Source: Symsagittifera roscoffensis (Eukaryota; Xenacoelomorpha; Acoela; Convolutidae). Taken from it: a stretch of 64,000 nt of DNA. The position numbers were made by a program, and so were the translations under genes. Numbering within the stretch: position 1 is the stretch's first letter; each line of letters starts with the position of its first letter. The DNA lies in contig NC_087068.1 in assembly GCF_963678635.1 (NCBI RefSeq), forward strand, positions 44,995,013 to 45,059,012, given 5' to 3'. Positions 11,765 to 21,244 of this stretch are shown here, in pieces. The notes beneath the pieces are model-generated. The model was not told where the DNA came from. It was given only the letters and a program-made list of their open reading frames with translations, and did not search any database.

Positions 11765-12255
11765 GCTGCAGTGCGGGTGCTAGTTTATATTGAAGCTTGT
11801 TTTCGATTGCGCGCAGCAAGTGTTATCAAAGCGGAAAATGAAATGATGCACTAAGTTGGCGTCTATTCCTGCACGGCAGAAATCTATAGTTCAAATGCGG
11901 CCATGAGCTGTTATTTAGCAAACAGTACAAATATAGCAACAAAATAAAAAATGGAGCAATATCAATTAAAGAGAGTTATGGAAAACGTGCAATCGCTACG
12001 TATTTTTCAATTTTGCAATTTTAAAAAAGTTTGATTGACAAAAACAAGTCTAGGTAAGTTAAAAGGAATTTTTATTCGATTTCGAAATAATAACCGATGA
12101 CTTTAATTCCCAGTGATAGAAAAATGGCCTTTGGTGATGCAATAAGGAAGTTTCAAAGCAGAGTTAGTGTTAACTTTTTCTTTATATTTTTTATCATTTC
12201 TTCCTAGCTATACATGGCGTTTCTTCCTAGTCGGATTTTAGTTTTTCAGCATTAA
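11765..12255 (+). repeat. Dispersed repeat, copy A
   Basis: Shares long stretches with 13305-14140. Both contain ATTGAAGCTT...CGATTGC...CAGCAAG...GTTATCAAAGCGGAA, a CAAACAGTACAAATATAGCA block, and later TAGAAAAATGGCCTTTGGTGAT followed by TTTCTTCCTA repeated twice. The spacing between blocks is shorter in this copy. Its class is unknown and no coding sequence was recognised. Confidence 0.7.
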
Positions 12256-13085
12256 CCTTTGCATTGAAAACTTAAGTAATTCGTGTGCAGAAGCCTATCA
12301 AAGATTTTTGCGAAGAAGATTTTTAAAAGACGTGAAGATATTTAGAATTAGAAAAAAGATTTAAAGCTTTCGCACAAAATACTATCTTTCTATTTTGTTG
12401 TGAAGATTTTTCAGAAGATGTGAAACTTTTAAGAAATAGTAGAAAAAACTTTAAACGCTATCCAACAAATTACTGTAATATATAGCCATTTTTCAATTAT
12501 TTTCTGCCTAGAAGGTCATGCGTGTGTTGTGCAGTTCTTCATCAAAAACCTAAGTTTTATCTACTATAATTTTCCACAAACATATTAAACGTGAAATGGG
12601 AAAATAGAGAAATTTTCGCTTTTAGGATAAGTCTGATTGTTTTTTCTTATCCTAATCGTATATTTACACTGGCGTCAGCTTAGTATATTATTAAGAACCT
12701 TCTCTCTTGTAACGTAAGTCGCAAATATTGGTACCACCTTTACAGCTTTTTGATAGCCTGTGCTTTGACTTTCGAATAGTAATAAGTTTACACAGTTAAT
12801 GCATTTTAAATGCATCAATTGAACCAAAAAAAATATTTGCTTCAAACAGCATAACAATCGTAAAAACTCGATTTCAGAAGTTAATATATCTCGCAAGTTT
12901 TAGAAATGCATAAGTTATAATGTGGCTTTATGCTTCGCGATTTGTTATATGTAAAGCTAGTGTGGATGCCTTCAGTTTCTTATTTTCCAAATTATTACTT
13001 GCAAAATGTGTCTCTTTGTATTTGGTGTCAATTTTACTGAATGGCATTGGGAATTTATTAGCATATGTAGCTTCTTTATTCGTGT
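12256..13085. other. AT-rich non-coding
   Basis: No recognised gene or clear repeat structure. A few short open frames have no recognisable content. Confidence 0.4.
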
Positions 13086-13300
13086 CTAGTGTTTGTCGGT
13101 GGTTAAGCGTGCGTGCTTGAGTTGTTAGTGCGTTAGACTCAAAATCTTTTGACTACAGCAGGTCCCAGGTTGAATCCTAGACCTTGCCGCATTTTTGCTA
13201 ATTTGAGGCTTGTTTCTAGTTTTTCTTTTTGCACTTTCTAGAGCTGTTTTTTATCCTGTTCTCGCTAGTGTTTGCGAAGCACAGCTTCGCCTCTGTGTCG
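13086..13300 (+). mobile_element. tRNA-derived SINE, copy 1
   Basis: About 215 bp matching 61861-62075 in order. It holds GCGTGCTTGAGTTGTTAGTG (A-box-like, about 13110-13130), an anticodon-arm-like segment, GGTTGAATCC (B-box-like, 13169-13178), then AATTTGAGGCTT, TTTTTCTTTTTGCACTTT and the tail GTTCTCGCTAGTGTTTGCGAAGC with the GAAGC-GCTTC palindrome. The head looks like a Leu/Ser-type tRNA but both boxes are diverged, so it is a SINE and not a tRNA gene. It lies directly upstream of the second copy of the 11765-12255 repeat. Confidence 0.7.
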
Positions 13301-13304
13301 AAGA

Positions 13305-14140
13305 TTCAAATGTATATTGAAGCTTATTTACGATTGCTCTCAGCAAGCGTTATCAAAGCGGAACGTGAAATGATGCATATATGGCACGAAGCTGGCTCTA
13401 TTGCTGACACGACAAAGATTCATAGTTAAAATCCGGTCATGTACTGTTATTTTGCAAACAGTACAAATATAGCAAAAAAAGCATAAATGGAGCATTATCT
13501 TTACATTTGAAAATAGTCACGGAAAACGTGCACTCAGCGGGTGTTTTGGACCAGATGAAATTTCGACAAACAGTTTATTGACGCAGTTTTGGCTCTTTCT
13601 GAATAATATTGTTTTATTTTGGCTGAAAATTAACAGAAAAACCTGCACCTTAATACTTTTTTTTAATCTTTATACAATTTTGAAATGCGTTTTTTTTCGC
13701 ACTTAGGGATTTTTTTTGCGCTCTTTAATCCGCAGTTGTTTTTATAAACCAAAAGAGGCTGTTAATTTGGTTGACTTATTCTGTTACTAGACATAAAAAT
13801 GTTTCTTTATTTTCATTTCTTTGCTTTTTAAAACTTTTCAATGTTTAGAAAGTTTTCTAATTTTTCCAAAACAAGTCAAGGTTAGTTGAGAGGATTTGGG
13901 AACATGCACTCTTATGTGATACAAGAATTCACGTTGTTTTTTGAAAACTACTTTTTTCCAATTCGATATAATTACCAATGTCTTATACCAATAACTCCCA
14001 ATGATAGAAAAATGGCCTTTGGTGATCGAATAGGAAGTTTCAAACCAGAGTTAGTGTACTGATTTTTTATGTTTGTTATCGTTTCTTCCTAATTATACAT
14101 GTCGTTTCTTCCTAATAGTCTGATTTTCATGCAATTTCAA
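13305..14140 (+). repeat. Dispersed repeat, copy B
   Basis: Direct-orientation relative of 11765-12255, sharing the ATTGAAGCTT, GTTATCAAAGCGGAA, ACAGTACAAATATAGCA and GAAAAATGGCCTTTGGTGAT blocks. It is longer by about 350 bases of inserted AT-rich sequence between the two halves. No coding sequence was recognised. Confidence 0.7.
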
Positions 14141-14627
14141 GAACCCAGCATGTTTTGTACATGCACAAATGTATGAATTTTCACAATCTTTCGAGCTCAA
14201 ATTTCAATTGGCGTAAGCGGAAGTTTCGGTCTCTGCATCATTATTTTTTGTTGTGGAGTGTCGCTCATCATGGAGGGACCGAATGTTGGAATTTTAATAT
14301 CAGTTATTTTCAGCCAATCAGAATTGAGTATTCAAAAATCTCGAAAATCTCAAAGGAAGGAAATAAAATGGGAGTGTAGGGAATAGCAAGTGTGTCTATT
14401 AGCGTGGGATAATTGCTTCTTTTGGTTGTGCGTGCATTCAGAAGAAAAACAAATTGGTCGAAATTTTCAAACAAATTGGCCGAAGTAAAATGTTCATTTT
14501 TCTCAAATTACAGTTTGGCTAAGTGCACGCTGATAAAAACGCAATATTGAATGAGTAAAACTTGAAATAGCGAGTCTTCAAACTACATTCTATTACATGG
14601 GCATGCTAATTGACACAAATGTTTAAA
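14141..14627. other. Non-coding spacer
   Basis: No gene was recognised. It contains CCAATCAGAATTGAG (about 14314-14328), also found at 61360-61375 in a hairpin. Confidence 0.4.
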
Positions 14628-15066
14628 GGGAGGTCGAGTCTTATGTACAAAACGGCCCAAAATCAATTTTTCTATAAAACTTATGGGGTCGAATTTGATT
14701 GACTAATATTAGCCGTTCATGAAGCAAGATATTTAAGAACTGCAATCAATCCAGCAGATGAATTAGCCGAAATTACCAAAATGGGGAAATTTGCAAAAAA
14801 TAGTTTTTATCAAGTCACTTGGGAACTTTTACCGAGACGAGAAATTTTTCATCAGATGGCTTCAGCAGAACAAAATTTCTTTAATTTTGGTTATTTCGGC
14901 CAATAATTTTATCTGTTCGATGAAATTTCATTTGAAATGCTGGACCGTGTTGTTTGAATTTGAGTGTCTGATTGGCCAATTGGATTCAATCTTATTACTT
15001 TGAGTACAAGAAAGATATAGAAATACTGATTTTGGGCCGTTTATTGCATAAGACCGGGTAGGTCCT
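14628..15066. mobile_element. Fold-back (MITE-like) element
   Basis: The ends are inverse repeats of about 45 bp with mismatches: GTCTTATG...AAACGGCCCAAAATCA at the left, and TGATTTTGGGCCGTTT...CATAAGAC at the right. Inside, 14757-14800 (GAATTAGCCGAAATTACCAAAATG) is again inverse to 14874-14915. The whole 440 bp can therefore fold into a long hairpin. It has no coding capacity. A target duplication was not established. Confidence 0.65.
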
Positions 15067-15899
15067 CAAATAAGTTCAGGCCATTCCATTAAATACTGAC
15101 CAATTGTAAAATTAGCATCATGAAAATCATAGACCCTCTTTTTTGGTTTTTTACTGATCAGTTTTTAACGTTAATGAATTGGAGGAATAGTGTATACCTC
15201 AAGTATTGGGTCTTGTACATTAAACAACCTAAAATCGATGAGCTGAAAATTATGCGGTGGAAGACGATTAGCTAAGTTTTGAATAATCATTAGTTTTTTT
15301 CTCGTGAACTCTGTGTTAGCAAAAGAATCAAATACTCAGTTCTTGGAACTTTCTTATACATCTTACGAAACTTGATCATATATCAATGATATAGAATGGT
15401 TACTCATTTTTTGAAATTAAACGTTTTCATTGCTTTTGAGCTTTCTATGACCGACAATTGTATGGAGAACCAAAAAGTAAGCAGGACATTAGCAACCGAT
15501 TGATGTGAAAAAAATGATTGAAAAACATATAAAATGAAAACGTTAAGAGTTTTTAAAGAACTTTCTTGAAAACTAAATCGACAGTTGATGAATTTAAAAG
15601 ACATAGTATTCCAAATTTCCAAAAAAAAACAAATTTGTAGGCGGAATACAAACTGGTTAGCGGGGAGAAAATTTTAATTATTTTCAATAACAAATCATGT
15701 GAGGCAAGACTGACATTGTAGGAGAAAACAGAAATACCAACCAATGAAATTATTTTTCATAAAAATAATCGCTCTTTTAGAAAGACCATCGATGAGCCGC
15801 ATGTTCATTTTGAACTTCTGCATGAATTACCCTTCGCAAAATTTGTAGCGAACTCTATCTATCAATCTATATCCATCGATTCTATACTATATTTAAATG
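15067..15899. other. Non-coding spacer
   Basis: No recognisable gene. Small open frames on both strands lack family features. Confidence 0.4.
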
Positions 15900-16190
15900 C
15901 GTGTGACAGCTATCTCGCATGTTTAAGCATAATAATTTTGCATGTTTAACGAAAGAAGTTTTTCATGTTAAAGCTCTATCATATATTGCAATGATTAAGA
16001 AAATTTTTCAATTAGTTTTCCGCAAGGTCATTAGTTTGTCAGTATTTTGTTTTCTAGCCCAAATTCAGTCTGTCTGTCTGTATATCTGCTTTTTTTCATT
16101 TAATTTGATTATGTCTGTCTACCCGTCTCCTTGTTTTTCAACTTTCAATTTGGATCCGACGATTCAGTTCAAAATAGTACTACTGTCAAA
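15900..16190. repeat. Fragment of the ~170-bp-unit repeat family (leading part)
   Basis: The text around 15920-16000 (GCATGTTTAA...CGAAAGAAG...TTTTCA, ATATTGCAATGATTAAG) matches the beginnings of the repeat copies at 17460-17570 and 45360-45470. The family member is cut here by the homopyrimidine tract. Confidence 0.6.
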
Positions 16191-17440
16191 CGGTTGTCTC
16201 CAATCTTTGTTTTTCTATCTTTCTTCTTCTATCTTTTTTTCTGTCTTTTTTCATCCTTCTTTTTCGATCTTTTTAAATCGTTTTCTTTTTGATTCTTCTA
16301 TTTCCATCTTTTTTCGATCTTTTTTTAAAATCTTTTTAGTTATTTTTTTTATTTCTTTTTTTTCTATCTTTTTCTCGATCCTTCTTTTTTTAATCTTTTT
16401 TTTCTGTCTTTTTTATCCTTCTTTTTCGATCTTTTTTAATAAATTTTTTCGATTCTTCTATTTCGATCCTTTTTCTATCTTTTTTAAATCTTCTTAGGTT
16501 TTTTTTCCTATCTCGATCCTTCTTTTTTCAATCTTTTTTTTTTCGATTTTTCTTTTTTGATTTTTTTTCTATCTTTTTTAAATATTCTTTTCAATCCTTT
16601 TTTTTCGATCTTTTTTTCTATTTTTTTCGATCCTTCTTTTTCAATGTTTTTTAAAAATTTTTTATCTTCTTTCGATCCTTCTTTTTCTATCTTTTTTTCT
16701 TTTTTTCGATTTTTTCCATCTTTTTTCAATCTTTTTTTGATTTTTTTCTATCTTTTCTTTTCCATCTTTCTGTGTCTTTATTTCTTTTTTATGTCTGTTT
16801 TTCGATTCTTCTTAAAAAGAATTTTTTACTATCTATTTTTTAATATCTTTCTTTTCTATCTTTTTTTCTGGTTTTTTTTATTCTTCTTTTCGATCTTTTT
16901 TCTATCTTTTTATATTTTTTTTCCATCTTTTTTTTTCAATCCTTCTTTTTCTACCTTTTTTCTATTTTTTTTAAATTTTTTTTTCGATCTTTTCTTTTAG
17001 CTGTTTCCTATCTTTTTTTTGTCTTTTTTCGATCCTTCTGTTTCCATCTTTTTCCGATTCTTCTTTTCGATCTTTTTTCTATCTTTTTTTTTCTATCTTT
17101 TTTTCAATCCTTCTTTTTATCTTTTTTCTTAAATTTTTTTCGATTTTTTTTCTATATATTTTTTTCAATCGTTATTTTTTTGGTCTTTTCTTCTATCTGT
17201 TTCCTATCTTTTTTTTGCTGTCTTTTTTTCGATCCTTCTCTTTCCATCTTTTTTCCGATCTTTTTTTTATCCTTCTTTTGCGATCTTTTTTATCTGTTTT
17301 TAATTTTTTTTCGCAGTTTTTTCGGTCTTTCTTTTTCGATTTTCTACTATCTTCTTTTTCTGTCTTTTTTTGATCCTTCTTATCTTCTTTTTCCGGTTTT
17401 TTTTCGATTTTTTTAAATTTTTTTTTCTATATTTTATCTA
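16190..17440. repeat. 1.25-kb homopyrimidine tract, TTTTTCGATCCTTC-type unit
   Basis: The plus strand is overwhelmingly T and C. It is made of words such as CTTTTTTTCGATCCTTC and TTTTTCTATC repeated dozens of times with slippage. The open frames through it (Phe/Ser/Ile-rich on plus, Lys-rich on minus) are artefacts of composition. Long mirror-like polypurine/polypyrimidine tracts can form triplex (H-DNA) structures. It sits between two fragments of the same dispersed repeat, so it may be an expansion internal to that repeat. Confidence 0.85.
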
Positions 17441-18682
17441 TTATATAATTAAATGCTGGATTCAATATCTCGCCATGTTTAAGCTTTTGCAACGTATTAT
17501 TTTTGCTTGTTTAAAGAAAGAATTTTTTCACGTTTAATCTATATCGTACATTGCAATGGCTAAGAATTTTCTTTTCACTTTTCCAGTTTGATGTCAAGGA
17601 TTATTTCATCAATTTTGAAATTAGCAAACTTGAATTTGAAAAAATTTGATATTCTCAACCCTGTAGTTGGGTGCTGTCAGGGTACTCTCAGGGATTGCGA
17701 GTCTCGCCTCCAAATCTCACTTCTCAAATCCTTGTAGTTTTCGAGATATAACGTTTTTTATGAAGATTTCAAAAGTTTTCAAACAGACTTCACGATGGAG
17801 ATCGTGAAGATCTCTATTGTGTAGTTGGAAACTCTGAGGGTACCCTCAGGTGTTGCAAATCTTGCATCTGATTATGACTGCTGAAATCCTTATAGTTTTC
17901 GAGAGAACTTAGATGTAAAAATTTTTAGTTTCCATCTGTATAGTGAGGCTCTGTCAGGGTACTCCTAGGAGTTGCGAATTTTGCCTCTAAATATGACTGC
18001 TCAAACCCTTGAGTTTTCGAGATATGAAGTTTGTGATTTTCTCAAAAAATTTTGAAACATAAATTCAATTTTTTTTGTAATTCGAAATTTGAAATGCTTT
18101 TTTTTCTAGTGAGGGTTGTTTTTGATATATGACGTTTTTTTATCGTTTTTTCAAAACATTTAACAAAAAATTGCAATTTAGTTTTTTTTTTTAATTTAAG
18201 TTCCTAACCCTGTAGTTGGGGCTGTCAGAGTACTCTCAGAGGTTGCGAATCTTGCCTTCAAATACGACTGCTCAAATCTTTGTGTTTTTGAGATGTGATG
18301 TTTTTTATAGTTTTTACAAAAAGTTTTTCTAAGAAAGTTTAAGTTTGAAGTTAATCAAAATTAGAAATTACCAACGCTGTAGTCGGGTACTGTGAGAGTA
18401 CTCTAGGAAGTTACAAACTTTGCATTCCAATGCAACATGTCATTTCCTTTCAGTTTCCGAGATGTGGCGTTTTTTGATGTGATTTCAAAATGTTTCAAAG
18501 AACTGATCAGAATTTTATGGTTTTTCAAAGAAACTATCACTACTGTAATTGTGTGTTGTCAGAGTACACTAAGCGGATGCAGATCTTTTTTCCAATATCT
18601 GCGGTTTTTTTATATGTTGTTGAGAACTCGAAGCACCCGAGGTGCGTTACACGCTAGCTATGGTTGAAACAGGACTCAAAAT
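17440..18682 (+). repeat. Repeat with internal ~120-190 bp units; Polinton insertion site
   Basis: Units begin with CTGTAGTTGGG-TGCTGTCAG-GTACTCTCAGG-GTTGCGAATCTTGC, then CTCCAAAT-TGACTGCTCAAATC-TTGTAGTTTTCGAGATATGACGTTTTTTATG. They are visible near 17665, 17820, 17940, 18205, 18375 and 18545. A second copy of the whole structure lies at 45350-46200, including the same terminal phrase TCGAAGCACC-GAGGTG-GTTACACGCTAG (18625-18655 and 46165-46192). The Polinton inserted immediately after that terminal phrase. Confidence 0.75.
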
Positions 18683-18688
18683 CATGTT
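18683..18688. repeat. Left target-site duplication of the Polinton (CATGTT)
   Basis: CATGTT is repeated exactly at 37006-37011, directly outside the right terminus. A 6-bp duplication is the hallmark size for Maverick/Polinton integration by the retroviral-type integrase. Confidence 0.92.
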
Positions 18689-18918
18689 AGTAGTATTGTA
18701 TCGTGTCCCGGATCCTAAGGGGGGGTCCTTCCTAAGGGGGGGGGGGGGGGGGGGGGGGGTCCTCACGTAAAGCAAAATCCTAGGAAAGGGGTCCTTAATT
18801 TTTTGGAGGACCCTCATCCTAGGATTTTGTAAACGAAAGAGATTTTCCACCCAAAAAGCAGAAGACCCCCTACTTAGGATCTTGCTAAGTTTAGCTTAAC
18901 AACAAGGGACACGATACA
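18689..18918 (+). repeat. Left terminal inverted repeat of the Polinton
   Basis: It begins AGTAGTATTGTATCGTGTCC and matches the reverse complement of 36791-37005. The outer ~40 bases are identical apart from G-run length, and the inner ~90 bases have more mismatches. Within the repeat, TGTATCGTGTCCC (18697-18709) faces its own inverse GGGACACGATACA (18906-18918). CAAAATCCTAGGA faces TCCTAGGATTTTG near the middle, so the TIR is itself a nested fold-back. A run of 24 G lies at 18736-18759, and its length should be treated as uncertain in any assembly. Confidence 0.93.
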
Positions 18919-19220
18919 AAAATCTTTCTAATTCCAAATTTTGGGGTCCCAATTCTTGGTCCTGATTAATTATATGAATCATATTAATTGTTATGCTTGT
19001 TTAGGGTAAATGAACTTTCGACCTAGTTGAAATTTGTTAGTGAACGGGGAATTGACTTTTATGGTATATAATAAAAATTCGCCGGCCATTTTGGCAGCGT
19101 AGCTTAACTGTTGGCAGCAGTAAACTAATTCCTTAACTTGACCTAAATTTTATGGTGAAAAGGCAGTAAATTGAAATTACTCTCAAAAGGCGGCGGCCGT
19201 TTCTGGGCAAAATATACCAA
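18919..19220 (+). promoter_or_regulatory. Leader region between left TIR and first Polinton gene
   Basis: Non-coding. TATATAA at 19065-19071 lies about 150 bases before the first ATG (19221) and is a possible TATA box for the rightward gene string. No other motif was recognised. Confidence 0.35.
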
Positions 19221-19790
19221 ATGATAAAATTGTCAAATTTTGAAATAAGAAAAATGAAATTAGAGGGAACTTGGTGTACTGAAGATATTGATAATGAACA
19301 TTTACAATTAAGAGTGTTTTCAACCGCAGAAAAAAACTCATTTTTCAAATTATGTAATGAACGCTACGTCGTCTTCCTCGAAAGGGCAAAGGAAATTTCA
19401 AAGAAAGAATACGAGTTGATTTTCAAAGAACAATTTTATTTGAGTGAGCTTCAACAAATCTCTTGGTGCATTTCTACAAAACAAAAGTATGGCACTGTGA
19501 GCGATTTGAATATTGCTGATTATGAAAACGTTTTCGACTATTCGTTTGACTTTAACTCATTATGGGTTGATAAAGACTTGGAGAGAAAAATCCGTCTATG
19601 TTTCAACAAGCTATCAAAATACAAAAAACTTCCGGTGGTTTATTTAATTATTTACCACCGTTATCTTAATGAGTCTAAATGGTATTTGCAAGGTCACTTT
19701 TATTTCCACTGGCTTGAAATTCAGCAGGTTGGAGAGGTGTTGGAAAAAATAAATAATGAAATTGCAAAAAAGCAGAGTAACTCCTATTGA
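19221..19790 (+). CDS. Polinton protein of unknown function, 189 aa
   Basis: First gene of the rightward block. Family not recognised. The protein is hydrophilic, rich in Lys, Glu and aromatic residues, with alternating helix-like segments and no signal peptide or membrane span. There are several Met codons near the start (19221 and 19251 in the same frame), so the true start could be slightly downstream. It overlaps the next gene by 35 bases, like most genes in this block, which argues that it is a real member of the coordinated gene string. Its position at the left end next to the TIR is variable in Polintons and often holds lineage-specific genes. Confidence 0.65.
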   Translation: MIKLSNFEIRKMKLEGTWCTEDIDNEHLQLRVFSTAEKNSFFKLCNERYVVFLERAKEISKKEYELIFKEQFYLSELQQISWCISTKQKYGTVSDLNIADYENVFDYSFDFNSLWVDKDLERKIRLCFNKLSKYKKLPVVYLIIYHRYLNESKWYLQGHFYFHWLEIQQVGEVLEKINNEIAKKQSNSY

Positions 19791-20190
19791 TTTGAAAATA
19801 ATTCACGAAATTTATACGTCTTTGAAACAAACTTATCCTGATAATTCTAACCGACGCAACTATTTTCTAGCTGCATGTTCTCTGTTTTTTGTTAGTTCTG
19901 ATAACCTTAACTACGACATTTTAATTAAGTTGAGACCTTATGGTGGCTTGATTGGTATTGATAACTCTTCCTTGGACAAATATTTGAAAAATTCCAAAAT
20001 TTTACGATTGCACGCTATTTTGCACGATGCGGCCGGATTTATACACGAATTTTATCAACAGGGTCCCACGTACTGTTACATGTTGCCCTGGAACTGTAAC
20101 AACAGCTTATTGGGACATTTGAGTGGAATAGCGTTCTGCCTTTTCATTAAGTTGAAAAAACCAGAAGTTTATCATTTACTAGAATGCTAG
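19756..20190 (+). CDS. Polinton protein of unknown function, 144 aa
   Basis: It starts inside the end of the preceding gene and overlaps the next start by seven bases (ATGCTAG at 20184-20190 contains start and stop). Family not recognised. The C-terminal half has an unusual block, LHAILHDAAGFIHEFYQQG, followed by a Cys-, Gly- and aromatic-rich stretch (YCYMLPWNCNN, GHLSGIAFCLFIKLKKP). It looks like a compact folded domain and may hold a helix pair with conserved His residues. The HDAAG segment loosely recalls phospholipase A2 motifs, but the spacing and Ca-binding loop are absent. No membrane segment is certain. Confidence 0.65.
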   Translation: MKLQKSRVTPIDLKIIHEIYTSLKQTYPDNSNRRNYFLAACSLFFVSSDNLNYDILIKLRPYGGLIGIDNSSLDKYLKNSKILRLHAILHDAAGFIHEFYQQGPTYCYMLPWNCNNSLLGHLSGIAFCLFIKLKKPEVYHLLEC

Positions 20191-20753
20191 GCGAGAGATC
20201 AGTTGTGCTTGACGTGGAAGGCTTTCGTTACAAGAAAAACGCCTTTGTGGTTAAAGAATTAGCAATAACAACTTCAGACTACAGCGATCGACTCATTTTC
20301 CTACCTCCAGTGAATTTCAATATACTACCAAAGCTTGAACAAAAAGCTTACAACTGGTTAACTAATTATTTACACGGTCTCCATTGGGAAAACGGTGATT
20401 ATCTTTATATAAACTTGAATCAAATACTTCAGAGTTTTGTGCTGAGAAATCCTGGTGCCGTTTTTTACGCTAAAGGAAAAGAAAAGACAGAATTTTTGGC
20501 CAAGTACTTGGACCGAAAGATTGAAAACCTAGATGATTTGGGCTGTCCTCGGGTTGAAAACTTATATTTTAAAAATTATCCAAGTTGCAATAAACATATT
20601 CCACATTACAACTCCAGGAATCATTGTGCCTTGAAGAAAACCAAGGTTTTTTATGATTGGTTGAAAAATGAACAACAGCGAGAGATCAGCGAAAGTGGAG
20701 ACATACCTATCACAAAATTCAATGCTTTGTGCGTGGATGACTCCAGAGGGTGA
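20184..20753 (+). CDS. DVEGF-type protein, possible RNase H-fold/exonuclease-like, 189 aa
   Basis: It opens with SVVLDVEGFRYKKNAFVVKEL. A hydrophobic strand followed by D-x-E (Asp10, Glu12) is the first motif of DEDD-type 3'-5' exonuclease folds. Later come PGAVFYAKGKEKTEFL and, near the C-terminus, H-x3-H-x10-H and CALKK---FYDWL, which sits where a DEDDh exonuclease would have His and a final Asp. I recall similar proteins as recurrent uncharacterised genes of invertebrate Polintons and related virus-like elements. The nuclease reading is inference from fold-like motif order, and the second and last acidic residues are not convincing. The overlap with the next gene is 86 bases. Confidence 0.65.
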   Translation: MLGERSVVLDVEGFRYKKNAFVVKELAITTSDYSDRLIFLPPVNFNILPKLEQKAYNWLTNYLHGLHWENGDYLYINLNQILQSFVLRNPGAVFYAKGKEKTEFLAKYLDRKIENLDDLGCPRVENLYFKNYPSCNKHIPHYNSRNHCALKKTKVFYDWLKNEQQREISESGDIPITKFNALCVDDSRG

Positions 20754-21009
20754 TATTAAAATTTCATTAACGAGAATAGAGCGTATTGATTGCAGTGGCC
20801 AAATTGTTCAGAGGAAGGAGCAAATAATAATTTCCGAAGAAGAGTTGTCTACGTTGAAGAGGTTTTTTCCAGTTATTGATCAATTTGTATACTTCCAGAG
20901 ATTCAAGTTTATCAGAAATGTTAGCCAGCAAGCGAGGAGTATGTCTTCCCGAACTAGTCTTAGTACCCAAACGTCAGCCAGGAGTTCAGATGGATCTAAA
21001 CAGCAGTGA
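20668..21009 (+). CDS. PC4-like ssDNA-binding protein (first of two), 113 aa
   Basis: Residues about 25-75 read as a PC4/Sub1-type domain: strands with alternating hydrophobics (IKISLTRIERI), a turn, then QIIISEEELSTLKRFFPVID. The last part corresponds to the PC4 signature of a Ser/Thr-rich strand leading into a helix (family pattern G-I-x-L-s-x-e-x-W/F-x-x-L). PC4 proteins bind single-stranded DNA and act in transcription and replication. The C-terminal tail is disordered and rich in Ser and Arg, with a TQT motif. It overlaps the preceding frame by 86 bases. A later internal Met is an alternative start. A second PC4-like gene of the same element lies at 28250-28609. Confidence 0.6.
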   Translation: MNNSERSAKVETYLSQNSMLCAWMTPEGDIKISLTRIERIDCSGQIVQRKEQIIISEEELSTLKRFFPVIDQFVYFQRFKFIRNVSQQARSMSSRTSLSTQTSARSSDGSKQQ

Positions 21010-21172
21010 ATTGCCAGATGAGATTAAGACGATTGTGAAAGAGGATACTGTGAAGAAAATAATGTACTACAAAAAAACCGCAAATATCCCAGCAAACTTT
21101 GTTTTAGAAATGCATGACATAAATGATAGAGATTTCACACGTTATGAAATTTTTTACTGTTCTCAAAAGTAA
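20990..21172 (+). CDS. Small Polinton protein, 60 aa
   Basis: The open frame extends upstream to 20876, but ATG 20990 is preferred because it gives the 20-base overlap with the preceding stop that is typical of this block. The protein is charged, with a central KKIMYYKKTANIP segment and no membrane span. Family not recognised. Its place in the co-directional gene string supports a real gene, but its small size keeps confidence moderate. Confidence 0.5.
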   Translation: MDLNSSELPDEIKTIVKEDTVKKIMYYKKTANIPANFVLEMHDINDRDFTRYEIFYCSQK

Positions 21173-21244
21173 TTTAATTTTTTACAAGCTTCATTCGCAG
21201 AGAGAAAAAGTCTAACGCAGTCTGTAGAATAAATAGTTTCTCAA

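Noticed and set aside
15919-17416. Long Phe/Ser/Ile-rich and Lys-rich open frames
   Set aside because: They are produced by the homopyrimidine tract. No start context, domain or family features.
18697-18918. Independent MITE copies flanking the Polinton
   Set aside because: Each block has its own short inverse ends, but the blocks are in opposite orientation, the similarity continues out to AG/CT and the 6-bp duplication lies outside, so they are the Polinton's TIRs.
19756-20190. Phospholipase A2-like domain
   Set aside because: Only an HD-like fragment is present. The Ca-binding loop and cysteine pattern are absent.
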